64,000 nt of DNA, taken from the NCBI RefSeq assembly GCF_900090285.1, contig NZ_LT607754.1:4738001-4802000 (forward strand). The letters are read 5' to 3'. Numbering within the stretch: position 1 is the stretch's first letter; each line of letters starts with the position of its first letter. This document shows positions 18,236-26,639 of this stretch, in pieces. The position numbers and the translations under genes are program-made. The DNA is from Micromonospora inositola. GTDB taxonomy: Bacteria; Actinomycetota; Actinomycetes; Mycobacteriales; Micromonosporaceae. Below the pieces are notes generated by a model, which had not been told where the DNA came from, did no database searches, and saw nothing but the letters and a program-made list of their open reading frames with translations.

Positions 18236-18376
18236 GTCCCGTACGCCCCCTGGCTCTCCACCGATGCGATGTCCCTGGTCGTGCTGCCCCCACGGGCGTA
18301 CCGGGCCGCGCTGGAAGCGGTCCTCCAGCGCGACCCGGCCGCGGTCGCCGGCGGGTCGACGCCCCACACGGACTCC

Positions 18377-18637
18377 CTACCGGCTGCTCTTGAGCTTCTT
18401 GCAGAGCTGCTCCGGATCACGCACGAAGTCGATCCCCTTGTCGCGCGCCCGGGAGAAGTCGTCGATCATGTGCTGCACCTCGCCAGGGGTGAACCGTCTG
18501 TCCTCGTCACCCTCTTTCTTCAGCCACTTGATCACCTCGTCGTAGCCCTTCCACTCCCGCTTGCCCATCAGGCGCTCGATGTCGGTGACGTCGTAGTCCT
18601 TCTGCATCGCCTGGCTGGACGGGTCGTGGATCTTCAT
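18377..18637 (-). CDS. Small conserved-looking hypothetical protein
   Basis: 86 aa, highly charged and probably helical (MKIHDPSSQAMQKDYDVTDI...; FTPGEVQHMIDDFSRARDKG). A strong AGGAG lies just upstream of the ATG, supporting a real gene. No cysteines, membrane segment or recognised motif. It sits 141 bp upstream of the acyl-CoA synthetase in the same direction and could be co-transcribed with it. The WKGYDEVIKWLKKEG region looks like a small helical partner, but no function is assigned. Confidence 0.65.
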   Translation of the reverse strand: MKIHDPSSQAMQKDYDVTDIERLMGKREWKGYDEVIKWLKKEGDEDRRFTPGEVQHMIDDFSRARDKGIDFVRDPEQLCKKLKSSR

Positions 18638-18711
18638 CCCCTGCTCCTCCCTGCGTGACGGTGCTCCGCCACGCGATTGCCCGAGGCGTACCTCGACAAA
18701 CGGGTTGGGGG

Positions 18712-19998
18712 TCAGACGCCGGACGGGTACGTCTCGGGCTCGGCGAGGCTGGTGGGCCGGACCCGCAGCGGCCGGACAGCCTGCGACTCGTCGATCCAGC
18801 AGAAGGCGTCGTAGCGGTCGCCGAGCGCGGTGGGGACGTAGTTGCCCCAGCTCTCCCGTTCGGGGTGGTAGACGACGCCGATCGCCCGATGGTCGAGCTC
18901 GTCGGTGAGCAGGTCGAGCCGGCCGTCGCGCGGGAAGACGAACAGGGCCGGCGACGGCGCGGCGCCGTGCAGGGCCTCCTCCAGCGAATGCCGACGCGCG
19001 GGGGGCACCGGCATCACCTCCATCGGCGCACCCCAGGCGTCGCCGGCGACGACCGTGCCGCGGTGGGTGCCGAAGCCGACCAGCACCACCTGGTCCGGGC
19101 CGTACCGTTCCCGGGCGAGCTGGCCGATGTTGACCTCGCCGGCATCGGCCATGTCGGTGGCGCGGGCGTCACCGACGTGGGTGTTGTGCGCCCAGACGAC
19201 CGCCTTCGCAGCCGGCCCGTAGTGGCGCAGGAGCCGGTCGAGGGTGTGGTCCATGTGCCGGTCGCGGACGTTCCACGACTCCCGGCCACCGCGTGCCATC
19301 GTCCGGTAGTAGCGCTCGGCCCCGGCCACGACCTCGGCGTTCTGCCAGGCCCCGAAGCGGCCCGCGCCGTCGGCCGCAGCCCGCTCGCGGAGCCGGACGA
19401 GCAGGTCCACCACCTCGTTCTCGCAGTTGGTCGGCACGAGTCGGGTCGCCAGCGCGTACTGCTGCGGGTCCTCGTCGTAGGGCTGGAAGCAGCCGTAGGC
19501 GGCCAGCGCCACCGGCACCTGCTCCGGGTCGCGCTCCCGCAGCCAGGTGAGGATCTCGCGCAGCGACTCCCACAGCGAGTACAGGTCCAGACCGTGGAAA
19601 CCGGCCCGGGCAGCCTCGTCCACCCGGGCGTTGCGGGTGCGCAGCCAGCGGGTGAAGTCGACGACCTCCTCGTTGGCCCACATCCACGTCGGCCAGCGCT
19701 CGAACGTGGCGAGCGCGTCGCGCGGGTCGGTGGGCGCGTCGGGCAGGCAGCGTACGCTGCGGTCCACCCGGTCGCAGTCGGGCCAGTCGCCCTCTACGGC
19801 GACGAACGAGAAGCCCTTCTCCTCGATCAGCCGCCGGCTGATCGCCGCGCGCCAGGTGTAGAACTCGTGCGTGCCGTGGCTGGCCTCGCCGAGCATCACC
19901 ACCCGGGCGTCACCGACCCGGTCCAGCAGCACGTCCAGGTCTCCCGGGTCGACCAGCGGCGCCGCAAGCCCGGTCACCTCGTCGTCGTAGCGTCCCAT
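18712..19998 (-). CDS. Erythromycin esterase-like family protein
   Basis: 428 aa from ATG 19998; the reading frame extends further upstream but without family similarity. It carries the family hallmarks GEASHGTHEFYTWRAAI near the N-terminus, VAVEGDWPDC, FHGLDLYSLWES and KAVVWAHNTHVGDARATDM, giving the conserved Glu/His set of the Ere/SuccOAL-like fold. In actinomycetes this full-length group is common and often sits beside phosphoribosyltransferase genes; that partner is absent here. Ere enzymes hydrolyse macrolide lactones, but most chromosomal members have no proven substrate, so resistance is not claimed. Confidence 0.85.
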   Translation of the reverse strand: MGRYDDEVTGLAAPLVDPGDLDVLLDRVGDARVVMLGEASHGTHEFYTWRAAISRRLIEEKGFSFVAVEGDWPDCDRVDRSVRCLPDAPTDPRDALATFERWPTWMWANEEVVDFTRWLRTRNARVDEAARAGFHGLDLYSLWESLREILTWLRERDPEQVPVALAAYGCFQPYDEDPQQYALATRLVPTNCENEVVDLLVRLRERAAADGAGRFGAWQNAEVVAGAERYYRTMARGGRESWNVRDRHMDHTLDRLLRHYGPAAKAVVWAHNTHVGDARATDMADAGEVNIGQLARERYGPDQVVLVGFGTHRGTVVAGDAWGAPMEVMPVPPARRHSLEEALHGAAPSPALFVFPRDGRLDLLTDELDHRAIGVVYHPERESWGNYVPTALGDRYDAFCWIDESQAVRPLRVRPTSLAEPETYPSGV

Positions 19999-20140
19999 TG
20001 AGCCGCCGTACCCGATGCGGCGTGGGCCATGCGAGCCACCGGGGCAAAAGCATGTGGCATGGCCGGGACCGGCACCGGCTGCGTGACGAATGACTGCTCT
20101 CTGGTCGGGTACGCCGGCTGCGACACGCGAGGAGGGCCGC

Positions 20141-20473
20141 ATGACCATCACCGTTCCCGACGTGGTCGTCCGCTACTACCGGCTGATCAGCGAAACCGAC
20201 ATTGACGCCTTCGTCTCCTGCTTCACCGACGACGCGGTCGTCGCCGACGAGGACCGGACCTATGACACCCCGGCGGCGATCCGGGCCTGGCGCGAGCGGA
20301 CCGCCGCCGAGTTCGACTACAAGGCCATCCCGGAGTCGGTGGAGGAGGAGGCCGGGGGCAACTTTGTGGTGACCGCCCTCGTTTCGGGCACCTTCCCGGG
20401 CAGTCCCGTACGGCTGCGCCACCGGTTCACGATCCGCGACGGCCTGATCGGCGCCCTGGACATCCGGCCGTAG
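20141..20473 (+). CDS. SnoaL-like / NTF2-fold protein
   Basis: 110 aa from ATG 20141 (GGAGGG at 20131-20136). The sequence VVVRYYRLISETDIDAFVSCFTDDAVVADEDRTYDTPAAI has the cone-shaped NTF2 opening helices and strands, and the second half ends LRHRFTIRDGLIGALDI. Proteins of this size and pattern are SnoaL-like small-ligand-binding proteins or isomerases, mostly of unknown substrate. Convergent with the acetyltransferase gene at 20529; their stop codons lie inside the arms of a possible hairpin. Confidence 0.8.
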   Translation: MTITVPDVVVRYYRLISETDIDAFVSCFTDDAVVADEDRTYDTPAAIRAWRERTAAEFDYKAIPESVEEEAGGNFVVTALVSGTFPGSPVRLRHRFTIRDGLIGALDIRP

Positions 20474-20532
20474 GCCCAGTCGAACCACGGGTGGCCCGGA
20501 CGGGTGCGAGTCCCCTGCGGTCTCGGGCCTAC
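20470..20532. terminator. Possible shared terminator dyad over both stop codons
   Basis: GTAGGCCC (20470-20477) and GGGCCTAC (20525-20532) are perfect 8-bp inverted arms that include the stop codons of both convergent genes. The 47-base loop is long, so this is only a tentative terminator. Confidence 0.35.
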
Positions 20533-21302
20533 AGTCGGTGCCTGACCCAGACGTTCGGCTCGACGTAGACGGCGTGGTCGTGCGCCACGTCGCAGTGCAC
20601 CGGCACCAGGGCCCCCGGCACGTGAACCGGCCCGCTGGTGTCGAACGGCAGGCCGGTCCAGCGACGCCACTCCGCCAGCGTCCCGCTGATCATCATCGAC
20701 CGGGTGGCGACCCGCTCGATGCGTCCGCCAGCGCGCACGTGCACCCGCAGCCACGCGTCGACCGGCAGGCCGTCGTCGCGGACCTGCGCCGCGTACCCGG
20801 TCATCGGCAGGTCGGGGCGGGTGTGCTTGCCGCTCGGGCGGACCGGCGCGACCAGGGTGTCGTAACCCAGCTTCCCGACGGCCTCCCGCATGGCGGTGAG
20901 CATCAGCGCGGACAACCCGTCGCCCCGCCGGTCGGGTCGGATGCAGATCTCCAACGCCGAGACGATGTTCGGGGTGGCGCCGGTGAGCCGGGTGATGGCG
21001 GCCCGCTGGATCACCCGGTCCCAGCCGCCGTCGGGAAGCTCCGGCTCCGTCCAGCGCAGCGGCACGGCGTACGCCCGGGCGACCGCGCGACCCGGGTCGG
21101 CGGAGTCGACGGCGGCGAACACGAACTCGGGGTAGAGGTCGTGAGCGACGTTGTAGTACACCGCGCCCATCGGATCCCAGAGCATGAACGGCGGCCACGC
21201 CCCGTCGAAGTCCTCGTCCAGCAGCGGGGCGAGGTCCGGCCGATCCGCCAGGCTCACGATGTCGATGGTCACGGGCGGACGGTAGAGCGCCGAGTCGCGC
21301 AC
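20529..21302 (-). CDS. GNAT-like acyltransferase domain protein
   Basis: 257 aa with a GTG start at 21302; a second GTG at 21272 is equally plausible. The central part SALEICIRPDRRGDGLSALMLTAMREAVGKLGYDTLVAPV resembles the acetyl-CoA-binding core of GNAT proteins (RxxG/S with a following helix). The N-terminal half FDGAWPPFMLWDPMG...LYPEF and the C-terminal part are characteristic of a conserved actinobacterial group annotated only as N-acetyltransferase. Substrate unknown. Convergent with the SnoaL-like gene. Confidence 0.7.
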   Translation of the reverse strand: MRDSALYRPPVTIDIVSLADRPDLAPLLDEDFDGAWPPFMLWDPMGAVYYNVAHDLYPEFVFAAVDSADPGRAVARAYAVPLRWTEPELPDGGWDRVIQRAAITRLTGATPNIVSALEICIRPDRRGDGLSALMLTAMREAVGKLGYDTLVAPVRPSGKHTRPDLPMTGYAAQVRDDGLPVDAWLRVHVRAGGRIERVATRSMMISGTLAEWRRWTGLPFDTSGPVHVPGALVPVHCDVAHDHAVYVEPNVWVRHRL

Positions 21303-21361
21303 CGCACGCCAATTTCGTCAGGACCTACGCTTACCCCAATGGCGCGGGCATCCACATCGAG

Positions 21362-21511
21362 GTGCGGGATCTGAAGATCGATACGAACCGCGCGTCCAGC
21401 TCCAGCCGCGAGACCTTCCGAATCATCGGCATGTTCTTCCTGATCGGTGGCACCGTGCTGGTAGGCGTCAATGTGCTGTTGGGGTTCATCGGCCGGCTGG
21501 GATCCCGGTAA
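21362..21511 (+). CDS. Possible small single-pass membrane protein
   Basis: 49 codons from GTG 21362 to TAA 21511. It gives a polar N-terminus (VRDLKIDTNRASSSRETFRI) and one clear membrane helix (IIGMFFLIGGTVLVGVNVLLGFIG). The hydrophobic run and absence of such a pattern in the other frames favour a real gene, but the start is weak: an ATG at 21339 is in another frame, so the true 5' end may be frameshifted. Lies in the gap between two divergent neighbours. Confidence 0.4.
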   Translation: MRDLKIDTNRASSSSRETFRIIGMFFLIGGTVLVGVNVLLGFIGRLGSR

Positions 21512-21560
21512 CGCACGCTTCTGCCGCAGTGCGGGCGTGCAAACCGTCGGGCAGCATGCG

Positions 21561-22007
21561 TTAGCGCCTTTGCAGTACAACCACGGGGATCTGGCGGGTG
21601 GTCTTCCGCGCGTACCCGTCGTAGCCCTTGTACATGTCGGCCATCTGCCGCCACAGGCGCTCGCGGTCCTCGCCAGCGGTCTCGACGGCGGTGACCAGGT
21701 ACGTCTGCCGGCCGATCTGTACGGAGGCGTCCGGCTGCGAGCGCAGATTGAGCCACCAGGCGGGGTGCCTGGCGCTGCCGCCGTTGGACGCGATGATCAC
21801 CCATCGGTCGCCGTCGGTCTGGTACATCAACGGTACCGTCCACGACCGCCCCGACTTGCGCCCGGTCGTGGTCAGCAACAGCACCGGTGCGCCGAACATC
21901 TTGCCGCCGAGCTTCCCGCCGCTGCGCCGGTACAGCCACACGGCCGTACGCAGAAACCCTCGCATGAGCGCTCTACCGAATCCGCCAGACCGTTTCGCCA
22001 TGGTCAC
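21561..22007 (-). CDS. Nitroreductase / deazaflavin (F420)-dependent oxidoreductase, Ddn family
   Basis: 148 aa. An N-terminal amphipathic stretch is followed by LLLTTTGRKSGRSWTVPLMYQTDGDRWVIIASNGGSARHPAWWLNL, the defining pattern of the Ddn/FDOR-B split barrel. The family uses reduced F420 (or binds fatty acids or flavin) and is widespread in actinomycetes, where F420 is made. The start is taken at 22007; an ATG two codons later is also possible. Reaction partner unknown. Nothing suggests an operon. Confidence 0.88.
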   Translation of the reverse strand: MTMAKRSGGFGRALMRGFLRTAVWLYRRSGGKLGGKMFGAPVLLLTTTGRKSGRSWTVPLMYQTDGDRWVIIASNGGSARHPAWWLNLRSQPDASVQIGRQTYLVTAVETAGEDRERLWRQMADMYKGYDGYARKTTRQIPVVVLQRR

Positions 22008-22091
22008 TATCTACCAGACCAGGGGGTCGGTGGATAGCCGGCCAAGGTCGCCAGATGAGCGCTCATAGCCGCGATGGGTGCTCGGTTCCGG

Positions 22092-22835
22092 TCAGGTGGC
22101 TTCGGGGTCGAGGCCGTTGGCTGCTCGTCCGCCGTCAACGGCAAGGACGACGCCGTTGACGAATCCGGCGGCGGGAGACAACAAGAAGGCGACGGCGTCT
22201 GCCACCTCGCTCGGGTCGCCCACTCTGCCCAGCGGATGCAGTGCGGCCATCTGGACGTCCACTTCGGGGTGCTGGGCACGGTACTGCTCGAACCGGTCGG
22301 TGGCGATGGAGCCCAGCGCGACGGCGTTGGTGCGGATGCCGGCCGACCCGTGATCCACGGCCACTGCGCGGGTCAAGCCCTCGACCGCCGCCTTCGCGGT
22401 CGCGTAGGGCAGTGCTCCGCGGACAGGGCGCTGCGCCTGGTGGGAGGAGACGTTGACGATGGCGCCGTCGCGTTCGCGCGCCAAGAAGTGGTTGACCGCA
22501 GTGTGGCAGCCGGTGAGGGCCAGGGCCAGGTTCGCGGTCACGAGGTCCAGGATCTGGGCGGCCGAGGCGTCGCCGAGACCGGCGTCGCGGAAGATCGCGG
22601 CGTTGTTGACCCAGCCGAGCAGCGGGCCCGTGGCCTCGGCGGTCGCGGCCGCTCGCTGGGCCGTCTCAGGATCGCGGGCGTCGCCGGTGACCAGCACGAT
22701 GCGTTCGTGTTGCCAGGCAAGTTGACCGGTGACATCCAGCACGACGACCTGACCGTCGCGAGCCAGGCGTTCGGTGATGGCCCGACCGACGCCTCGAGCG
22801 CCCCCGGTGACCACGAACGACGGTCGAGTCGGCAT
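22092..22835 (-). CDS. Short-chain dehydrogenase/reductase
   Basis: 247 aa from ATG 22835 with AGGAGGT upstream; the frame is open further upstream but without SDR sequence. Rossmann motif TGGARGVGRAI at residues 10-20, NNAA at about 82, catalytic Ser in VNVSSHQA, YxxxK as YATAKAA, and the C-terminal DGG motif. The cofactor is NAD(P)H and the substrate unknown. All catalytic residues are present. Confidence 0.9.
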   Translation of the reverse strand: MPTRPSFVVTGGARGVGRAITERLARDGQVVVLDVTGQLAWQHERIVLVTGDARDPETAQRAAATAEATGPLLGWVNNAAIFRDAGLGDASAAQILDLVTANLALALTGCHTAVNHFLARERDGAIVNVSSHQAQRPVRGALPYATAKAAVEGLTRAVAVDHGSAGIRTNAVALGSIATDRFEQYRAQHPEVDVQMAALHPLGRVGDPSEVADAVAFLLSPAAGFVNGVVLAVDGGRAANGLDPEAT

Positions 22836-22860
22836 GGCGGCGTGACCTCCTGCTCGCGCT

Positions 22861-23016
22861 CCAGTTCCGGAGGATGTCTCCGCCCTGCAGCGATACCAGA
22901 TCTTCGTCGTGGTCGACAACGAGAGACCCGTAGGCGTGCTTGGCGCTCTCGTGCGAGACAGCGACCTCGCCGCTGGTCGCGCGACTTTGTCGAGAAGAGG
23001 CGTCATAGCCTCCTGA
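22861..23016 (+). pseudogene. Possible CBS-domain gene remnant
   Basis: Reading forward from 22861 to a TGA at 23014 gives 51 residues without a start codon, including DVSALQRYQIFVVVDNERPV and then GVLGALVRD. The pattern of a helix, then two strands ending vvDn.rPvGvlg, is that of a CBS half-domain. It is likely a fragment of a lost gene; the call rests on motif feel only. Confidence 0.3.
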
Positions 23017-23019
23017 TCT

Positions 23020-23577
23020 CTAGTGCTCCCCGGCTGCCGAAGGCTGGGCGAATCGCAGCACGTTGCCGTAAGGGTCGATGACCTCGAGCGTCGGGCCGCC
23101 GGGAGCGTCCTCGTCGATGCCCGGGCGGACCGGCGCGTTCGGTCTGGTAAGCAACTCCTTGTGTAGGCCGAACACGTCAGTGACAGGGAACCAGACCACA
23201 CCGTGTGGGCTGCCGTCGCCGTGGTGCTCGGACAAGTGCAGTACGGCCTGCGATCGGGACACTTGTACGTACAGGGGTAGGCCGGGCTCGAATCGGTGCT
23301 CCCAGTCCGGCTTGAAGCCGAGGTAGTCGACATAGAACGGCAGCGCAACCTCGACGGACATCACCCGGAGTACCGGCACGCCTGGTCGGATCTCCGGCGA
23401 GGCTGAGCGTCTGGGGCGGCCCACCGCCGCGGCCAGCACGTTCCAGTCCTTGGCGTTGAACTGGTGGGCGATGAGTTCCAGCGCGAGGCTGTGCGGGATG
23501 TTGAACCCGGCTACGGCAAGGTCATCTCGCAGGAGCTTGGCAAGCTTCTTGGCATGCTCTGTGCTGGGGAGCGTCAT
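23020..23577 (-). CDS. Glyoxalase superfamily protein
   Basis: 185 aa. Residues 1-55 (KKLAKLLRDDLAVAGFNIPHSLALELIAHQFNAKDWNVLAA) match the N-terminal helical extension known from glyoxalase-related proteins. Residues 65-180 form a VOC/bleomycin-resistance-like fold (MSVEVALPFYVDYLGFKPDWEHRF ... GGPTLEVIDPYGNVLRF). VOC proteins either bind a metal to act on small aldehydes or sequester glycopeptide drugs; conserved metal residues cannot be settled by eye. Likely its own transcription unit. Confidence 0.85.
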   Translation of the reverse strand: MTLPSTEHAKKLAKLLRDDLAVAGFNIPHSLALELIAHQFNAKDWNVLAAAVGRPRRSASPEIRPGVPVLRVMSVEVALPFYVDYLGFKPDWEHRFEPGLPLYVQVSRSQAVLHLSEHHGDGSPHGVVWFPVTDVFGLHKELLTRPNAPVRPGIDEDAPGGPTLEVIDPYGNVLRFAQPSAAGEH

Positions 23578-23953
23578 TGCGTCGGCCTTTCACACGGCCC
23601 GTCCTGCCGATGCTCGCGTTGTCGGCTAGCGCCGCGGTTAGAGAGCCGATGCTCGGCAACCATCCAGTGCATTCACCCAACCCTGAAGGGGCGCGAGCGG
23701 CCGGCTGCACCGAGCCAGTCACGATGGTAGCCAGCCTGGCGTTCGATACACCACCGTTCATGAGACGGTCCGTCGTTTCAACATGGGCGGCGGTGGCATC
23801 CGCTATGCCGCGAACAGCGCGTTCGTCGGCCGCAGCACGGCGGGCGGCGCCGTCCGTGCGGCCGCGCGAACCACTTCGAGCAGTCAGCGACCGCCGATCC
23901 CTGGCACCCTTTCATGGCCGGCGCCCGGCGCGCCGCGCGCTAATCTGCCGCGC
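23578..23953. other. Intergenic region, nothing supported
   Basis: 376 bp without a convincing gene. Open frames exist on both strands but have no start context or recognisable protein character. The sequence TAATCTGCCGCGC just before the next start resembles the dispersed repeat found further right, but only weakly. Confidence 0.4.
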
Positions 23954-24634
23954 ATGGTCTACCGCGTCGGGGACGTGCTGCGTATCTCCTGCCCGTTCAC
24001 GCCAACGGTTGTCACCGGCGTCGACGAGGCGCACGTCAGCGTCCGCTGGCCCTGGTGGGAGATCGACCCGGACGCGGCGGGCTCGCGCTGGAACGGCGAG
24101 GCGGCCCTGGGCCGCGCTGATCCGGACGAGCTGTACGCGACCGACCCGCCCACCCTCCGCCTCGCACCCGGCGATACCTGCCGGGTCGGTATCCCGGCGC
24201 GGATCATCCACGTCATCGAGGTTCACGGGTACGACCCGCCGCAGGAGACGGGCTGGCTGCCCCGCCCGAGCCTGAGCCTGCTCGTTCTGCGCGCCGGTGA
24301 GGCTCCGGACGCGGCATCGGAGTTCCAGGGCACGAGCATCGAGCCCGGCGGCGGTGTTCCGTTCACGCTCGAACTGGTCTTCCGGCCGTACGCCTTCCTG
24401 GAGGCCGGCGACGACGTCGCCGACGCCGACGGTGGTGCGTGGCGCTTCGACGGTCCATGGACCTGGGCCGCTTACGACAGCGCGGGCGGCGTGCCGGCCT
24501 GGCCCCTGACCCTACTGACCGGCGGAGCGGATCTGGCGGCGGTCGCGGCCGCGACCGCTACCGGTTCACACGAAGCCGAAGTCACCCGCTGGCGCCGAGC
24601 GGCCGGCTTGCAATACGAGGCCCAGCCCCGCTGA
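23954..24634 (+). CDS. Hypothetical protein
   Basis: 226 aa, acidic and tryptophan-rich (VYRVGDVLRISCPFTP; VSVRWPWWEIDP; WRFDGPWTWAAYDS). No signal peptide, membrane helix or known motif. ATG 23954 is the first family-like start, as upstream in-frame sequence is low complexity. A beta-rich soluble protein is likely. It ends 37 bp before the first clear copy of the dispersed repeat, so it may be the leftmost unit of the cassette-like array. Function unknown. Confidence 0.65.
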   Translation: MVYRVGDVLRISCPFTPTVVTGVDEAHVSVRWPWWEIDPDAAGSRWNGEAALGRADPDELYATDPPTLRLAPGDTCRVGIPARIIHVIEVHGYDPPQETGWLPRPSLSLLVLRAGEAPDAASEFQGTSIEPGGGVPFTLELVFRPYAFLEAGDDVADADGGAWRFDGPWTWAAYDSAGGVPAWPLTLLTGGADLAAVAAATATGSHEAEVTRWRRAAGLQYEAQPR

Positions 24635-24670
24635 GCAGGCCTCGGCGCCCAGAGCTACCGGCTGCCGGCC

Positions 24671-24690
24671 CAAGTATCCGGATCTGCCGC
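24671..24690 (+). repeat. Dispersed repeat, left-type box
   Basis: ATCCGGATCTGCCGC (24676-24690), the leftmost unambiguous copy of the family, 37 bp after the stop of the gene at 23954. Confidence 0.7.
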
Positions 24691-24878
24691 GATCAGGGCG
24701 CTGAGATGTCGCAGATCAGTTGGCGGACGACTGTCGGACATCAGTCGACGGAGAACAGGCATCGACCGCGTCGCATTGCCGAATTCCGCTCTATCAGATC
24801 AAGCCGTCCGGCAGGTGCCGGCCGGGCGCGACCGCTACCGGGTGCTGGTCGCCGGCTGACGCCGCCGCGCGGGCCGGG

Positions 24879-26099
24879 CTAGTTCGCCGGGGTCGGGCCG
24901 GACGGGGCGACCCAGTCCGGGTGGGCCTGGACGAAGGAGGCGACGTTGTTGTCCCGGACCGCCCGCAGCAGTTCCAGGCTGGTCGGGCTGAGGATCTCGG
25001 CGCTGCCCACCCCGGGGACCGTACGGCTGTTGAAGGTGCCGTTGTTGGTCTTGATGGTGCTGATCGCGTCGGGGTCGATCCCCCGCATGGCGAAGGCCCA
25101 GTCCTCCAGCGGGATGCCGCCGTCGTCCACCGTCATCGTCTTGCCGACCGCCGTCAGGAGGCCGGGCAGCTTGGTCGGCGAGTTGAGCCCGTCGGTCATC
25201 ACCTGGTGCAGCACCGCCTTGAGGAACTGCTGCTGGTGGCGCTGCCGGCCGTAGTCGTAGTCGTGGTTGGCCAGCAGGTCCCGCTGCCGGACGAAGTCCA
25301 GCGCCTGCGACGGGTTCAGACAGTGGTTGCCCTTGGTGTAGATGTTCGGCGTGACCCCGGCGATGCGGTGATTCACCGTGCCGTCGGGATTGATCTTGTA
25401 CGGGGCCGCCGTGCGCCCGGTCGCGTCGTCCTTGCCCAGGTGGATGGAGGTGGTGGTCTCGTCGACATACATGCAGACCTTGCCGAGTACCTGGACGATC
25501 TGCTTGAACCCCTGGAAGTCGATGATCGCGCCGGCGTCCGGGGTGATCCCGGTGAGGTCGCGCACGGTCAGGGCGAGCAGCTCGAAGCCGTGCGACAGCG
25601 CCGCCGGGCCGGTGAGGCCGCGGCTGCCGAAGGCGAAGGCTGCGTTGATCTTGTTCTTCCCGCCGTGGAACGGCGTCGCGCCGTTGTCGTACGCGGGGAT
25701 GGTGACCAGCGAGTCGCGCGGCAGCGAGACCAGGTACGCCTGGCGGTGGTCGGCCGGGATGTGCACCAGCATGATCGAGTCGGAGCGGGTGAGCTGGCTG
25801 GAGTCCTGGTGCGGGCGGGTGTCGATCCCGACCAGCAGGATGTTCTTCGCTCCCGTGATGGTGCGGTGCTGCCGAGGGGCGGCGGCCTTGCCGATCAGGC
25901 TCTGCCGGGTGACCTTGCTGGTCGCGGCGTGCAGCACGAACTGGCTGCCGCCGAGCGCCACGCCGCTGAACATCATCAGCGTCGCGCCGACCGCCACGCA
26001 CCACCGGGTCCAGCGCGGCGACGGCCGGCGGGCCGGGCGTGCGGGCGGCACCGGGTCCTTCTGTGTGCGGTTGTCGGAACGCACGGTGGCGTGCGGCAC
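24879..26099 (-). CDS. LytR-CpsA-Psr (LCP) family protein
   Basis: 406 aa with a GTG start at 26099 supported by AAGGGG five bases upstream. There is a short basic cytoplasmic tail, one membrane helix (CVAVGATLMMFSGVALGGS, about residues 30-50), then the extracellular LCP domain with NILLVGIDTRP, RSDSIMLVHI, the arginine-rich SLPRDSLVTIP and DFVRQRDLLANHDYDYGRQRHQQQF. LCP enzymes transfer undecaprenyl-linked glycopolymers to peptidoglycan. The key Asp and Arg positions appear intact. Stands alone, flanked by repeat copies. Confidence 0.92.
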   Translation of the reverse strand: MPHATVRSDNRTQKDPVPPARPARRPSPRWTRWCVAVGATLMMFSGVALGGSQFVLHAATSKVTRQSLIGKAAAPRQHRTITGAKNILLVGIDTRPHQDSSQLTRSDSIMLVHIPADHRQAYLVSLPRDSLVTIPAYDNGATPFHGGKNKINAAFAFGSRGLTGPAALSHGFELLALTVRDLTGITPDAGAIIDFQGFKQIVQVLGKVCMYVDETTTSIHLGKDDATGRTAAPYKINPDGTVNHRIAGVTPNIYTKGNHCLNPSQALDFVRQRDLLANHDYDYGRQRHQQQFLKAVLHQVMTDGLNSPTKLPGLLTAVGKTMTVDDGGIPLEDWAFAMRGIDPDAISTIKTNNGTFNSRTVPGVGSAEILSPTSLELLRAVRDNNVASFVQAHPDWVAPSGPTPAN

Positions 26100-26532
26100 A
26101 GATGCCCCTTCCGGACGGGAAGCCAAGCGGGCCCAGGGTATGCGCTCGACGGGCCGATCGTCAGGCCCGGGACTGTGAATCGGCTGGGAGAGGCCCCCAT
26201 CGCCCACCCGGAATCCGCGGCGGCGCCGCCACCTGGCTGGGTACGGCGGTACTTGTCCGGGCACCGGATCCGGACAAGGCACGCGCCGTGCTGACGCCGG
26301 ACCGGTACGCCGACATCGAGGTGCACAACTGGCAGTTTGGCGGGCGGCCGTCATGACCCGATGCTGGCTGTGGAGTCGGTCCAGCGTGTCGAGAGGCGTG
26401 GATGCGGCAGGCGGGGCATGCCCGGTGTGTCTGGTTCGTCGATGCCTGTCAGCCTCACTGGGGCCAAGATCGAAGGTCCCCAAGATCAACGGCGCTCATC
26501 TGGCATCCGCCAACCGCGCGCGTTCGGCGCCG

Positions 26533-26556
26533 CACTGTCGTGCCGAGAAGGGTGCG
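26533..26556 (+). repeat. Dispersed repeat, right-type box
   Basis: CACTGTCGTGCCGAGAAGGG plus TGCG, a variant of the TGCCGA box. A degraded left box (GGCGCTCATCTGGCATCCGC) lies about 40 bp upstream. Confidence 0.5.
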
Positions 26557-26585
26557 TCGAATGGCCATGCGTTGCGGTCGTCCGG

Positions 26586-26624
26586 GCGCTCGTCTCGGGA
26601 TCCTGTGCATCCCGAGACGGGCGC
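26586..26624 (-). terminator. Strong hairpin after the MFS gene
   Basis: A 16-bp stem with one G-U pair and a 7-base loop (arms 26586-26601, 26609-26624) lies 15 bp beyond the MFS stop codon, in the direction of transcription. Confidence 0.75.
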
Positions 26625-26639
26625 ATTGGCCGCGACGGT

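Larger units (their letters stand above)
26100..26639. other. Intergenic region with gene debris and repeat copy
   Basis: 540 bp without an intact gene. A forward frame ending at 26356 reads ARAVLTPDRYADIEVHNWQF and looks like the tail of a lost gene. GGGGCCAAGATCGAA at about 26460 recurs next to the repeat at 51671. A repeat box and the terminator of the MFS gene (listed separately) occupy the right end. Confidence 0.4.

Noticed and set aside
18712..19998. Macrolide resistance (ere) gene
   Set aside because: It has the erythromycin-esterase fold, but this chromosomal group has no proven macrolide activity, so a resistance call is not justified.
24720..26294. 524-codon plus frame opposite the LCP gene
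   Set aside because: Antisense shadow; the LCP protein is unmistakable on the other strand.
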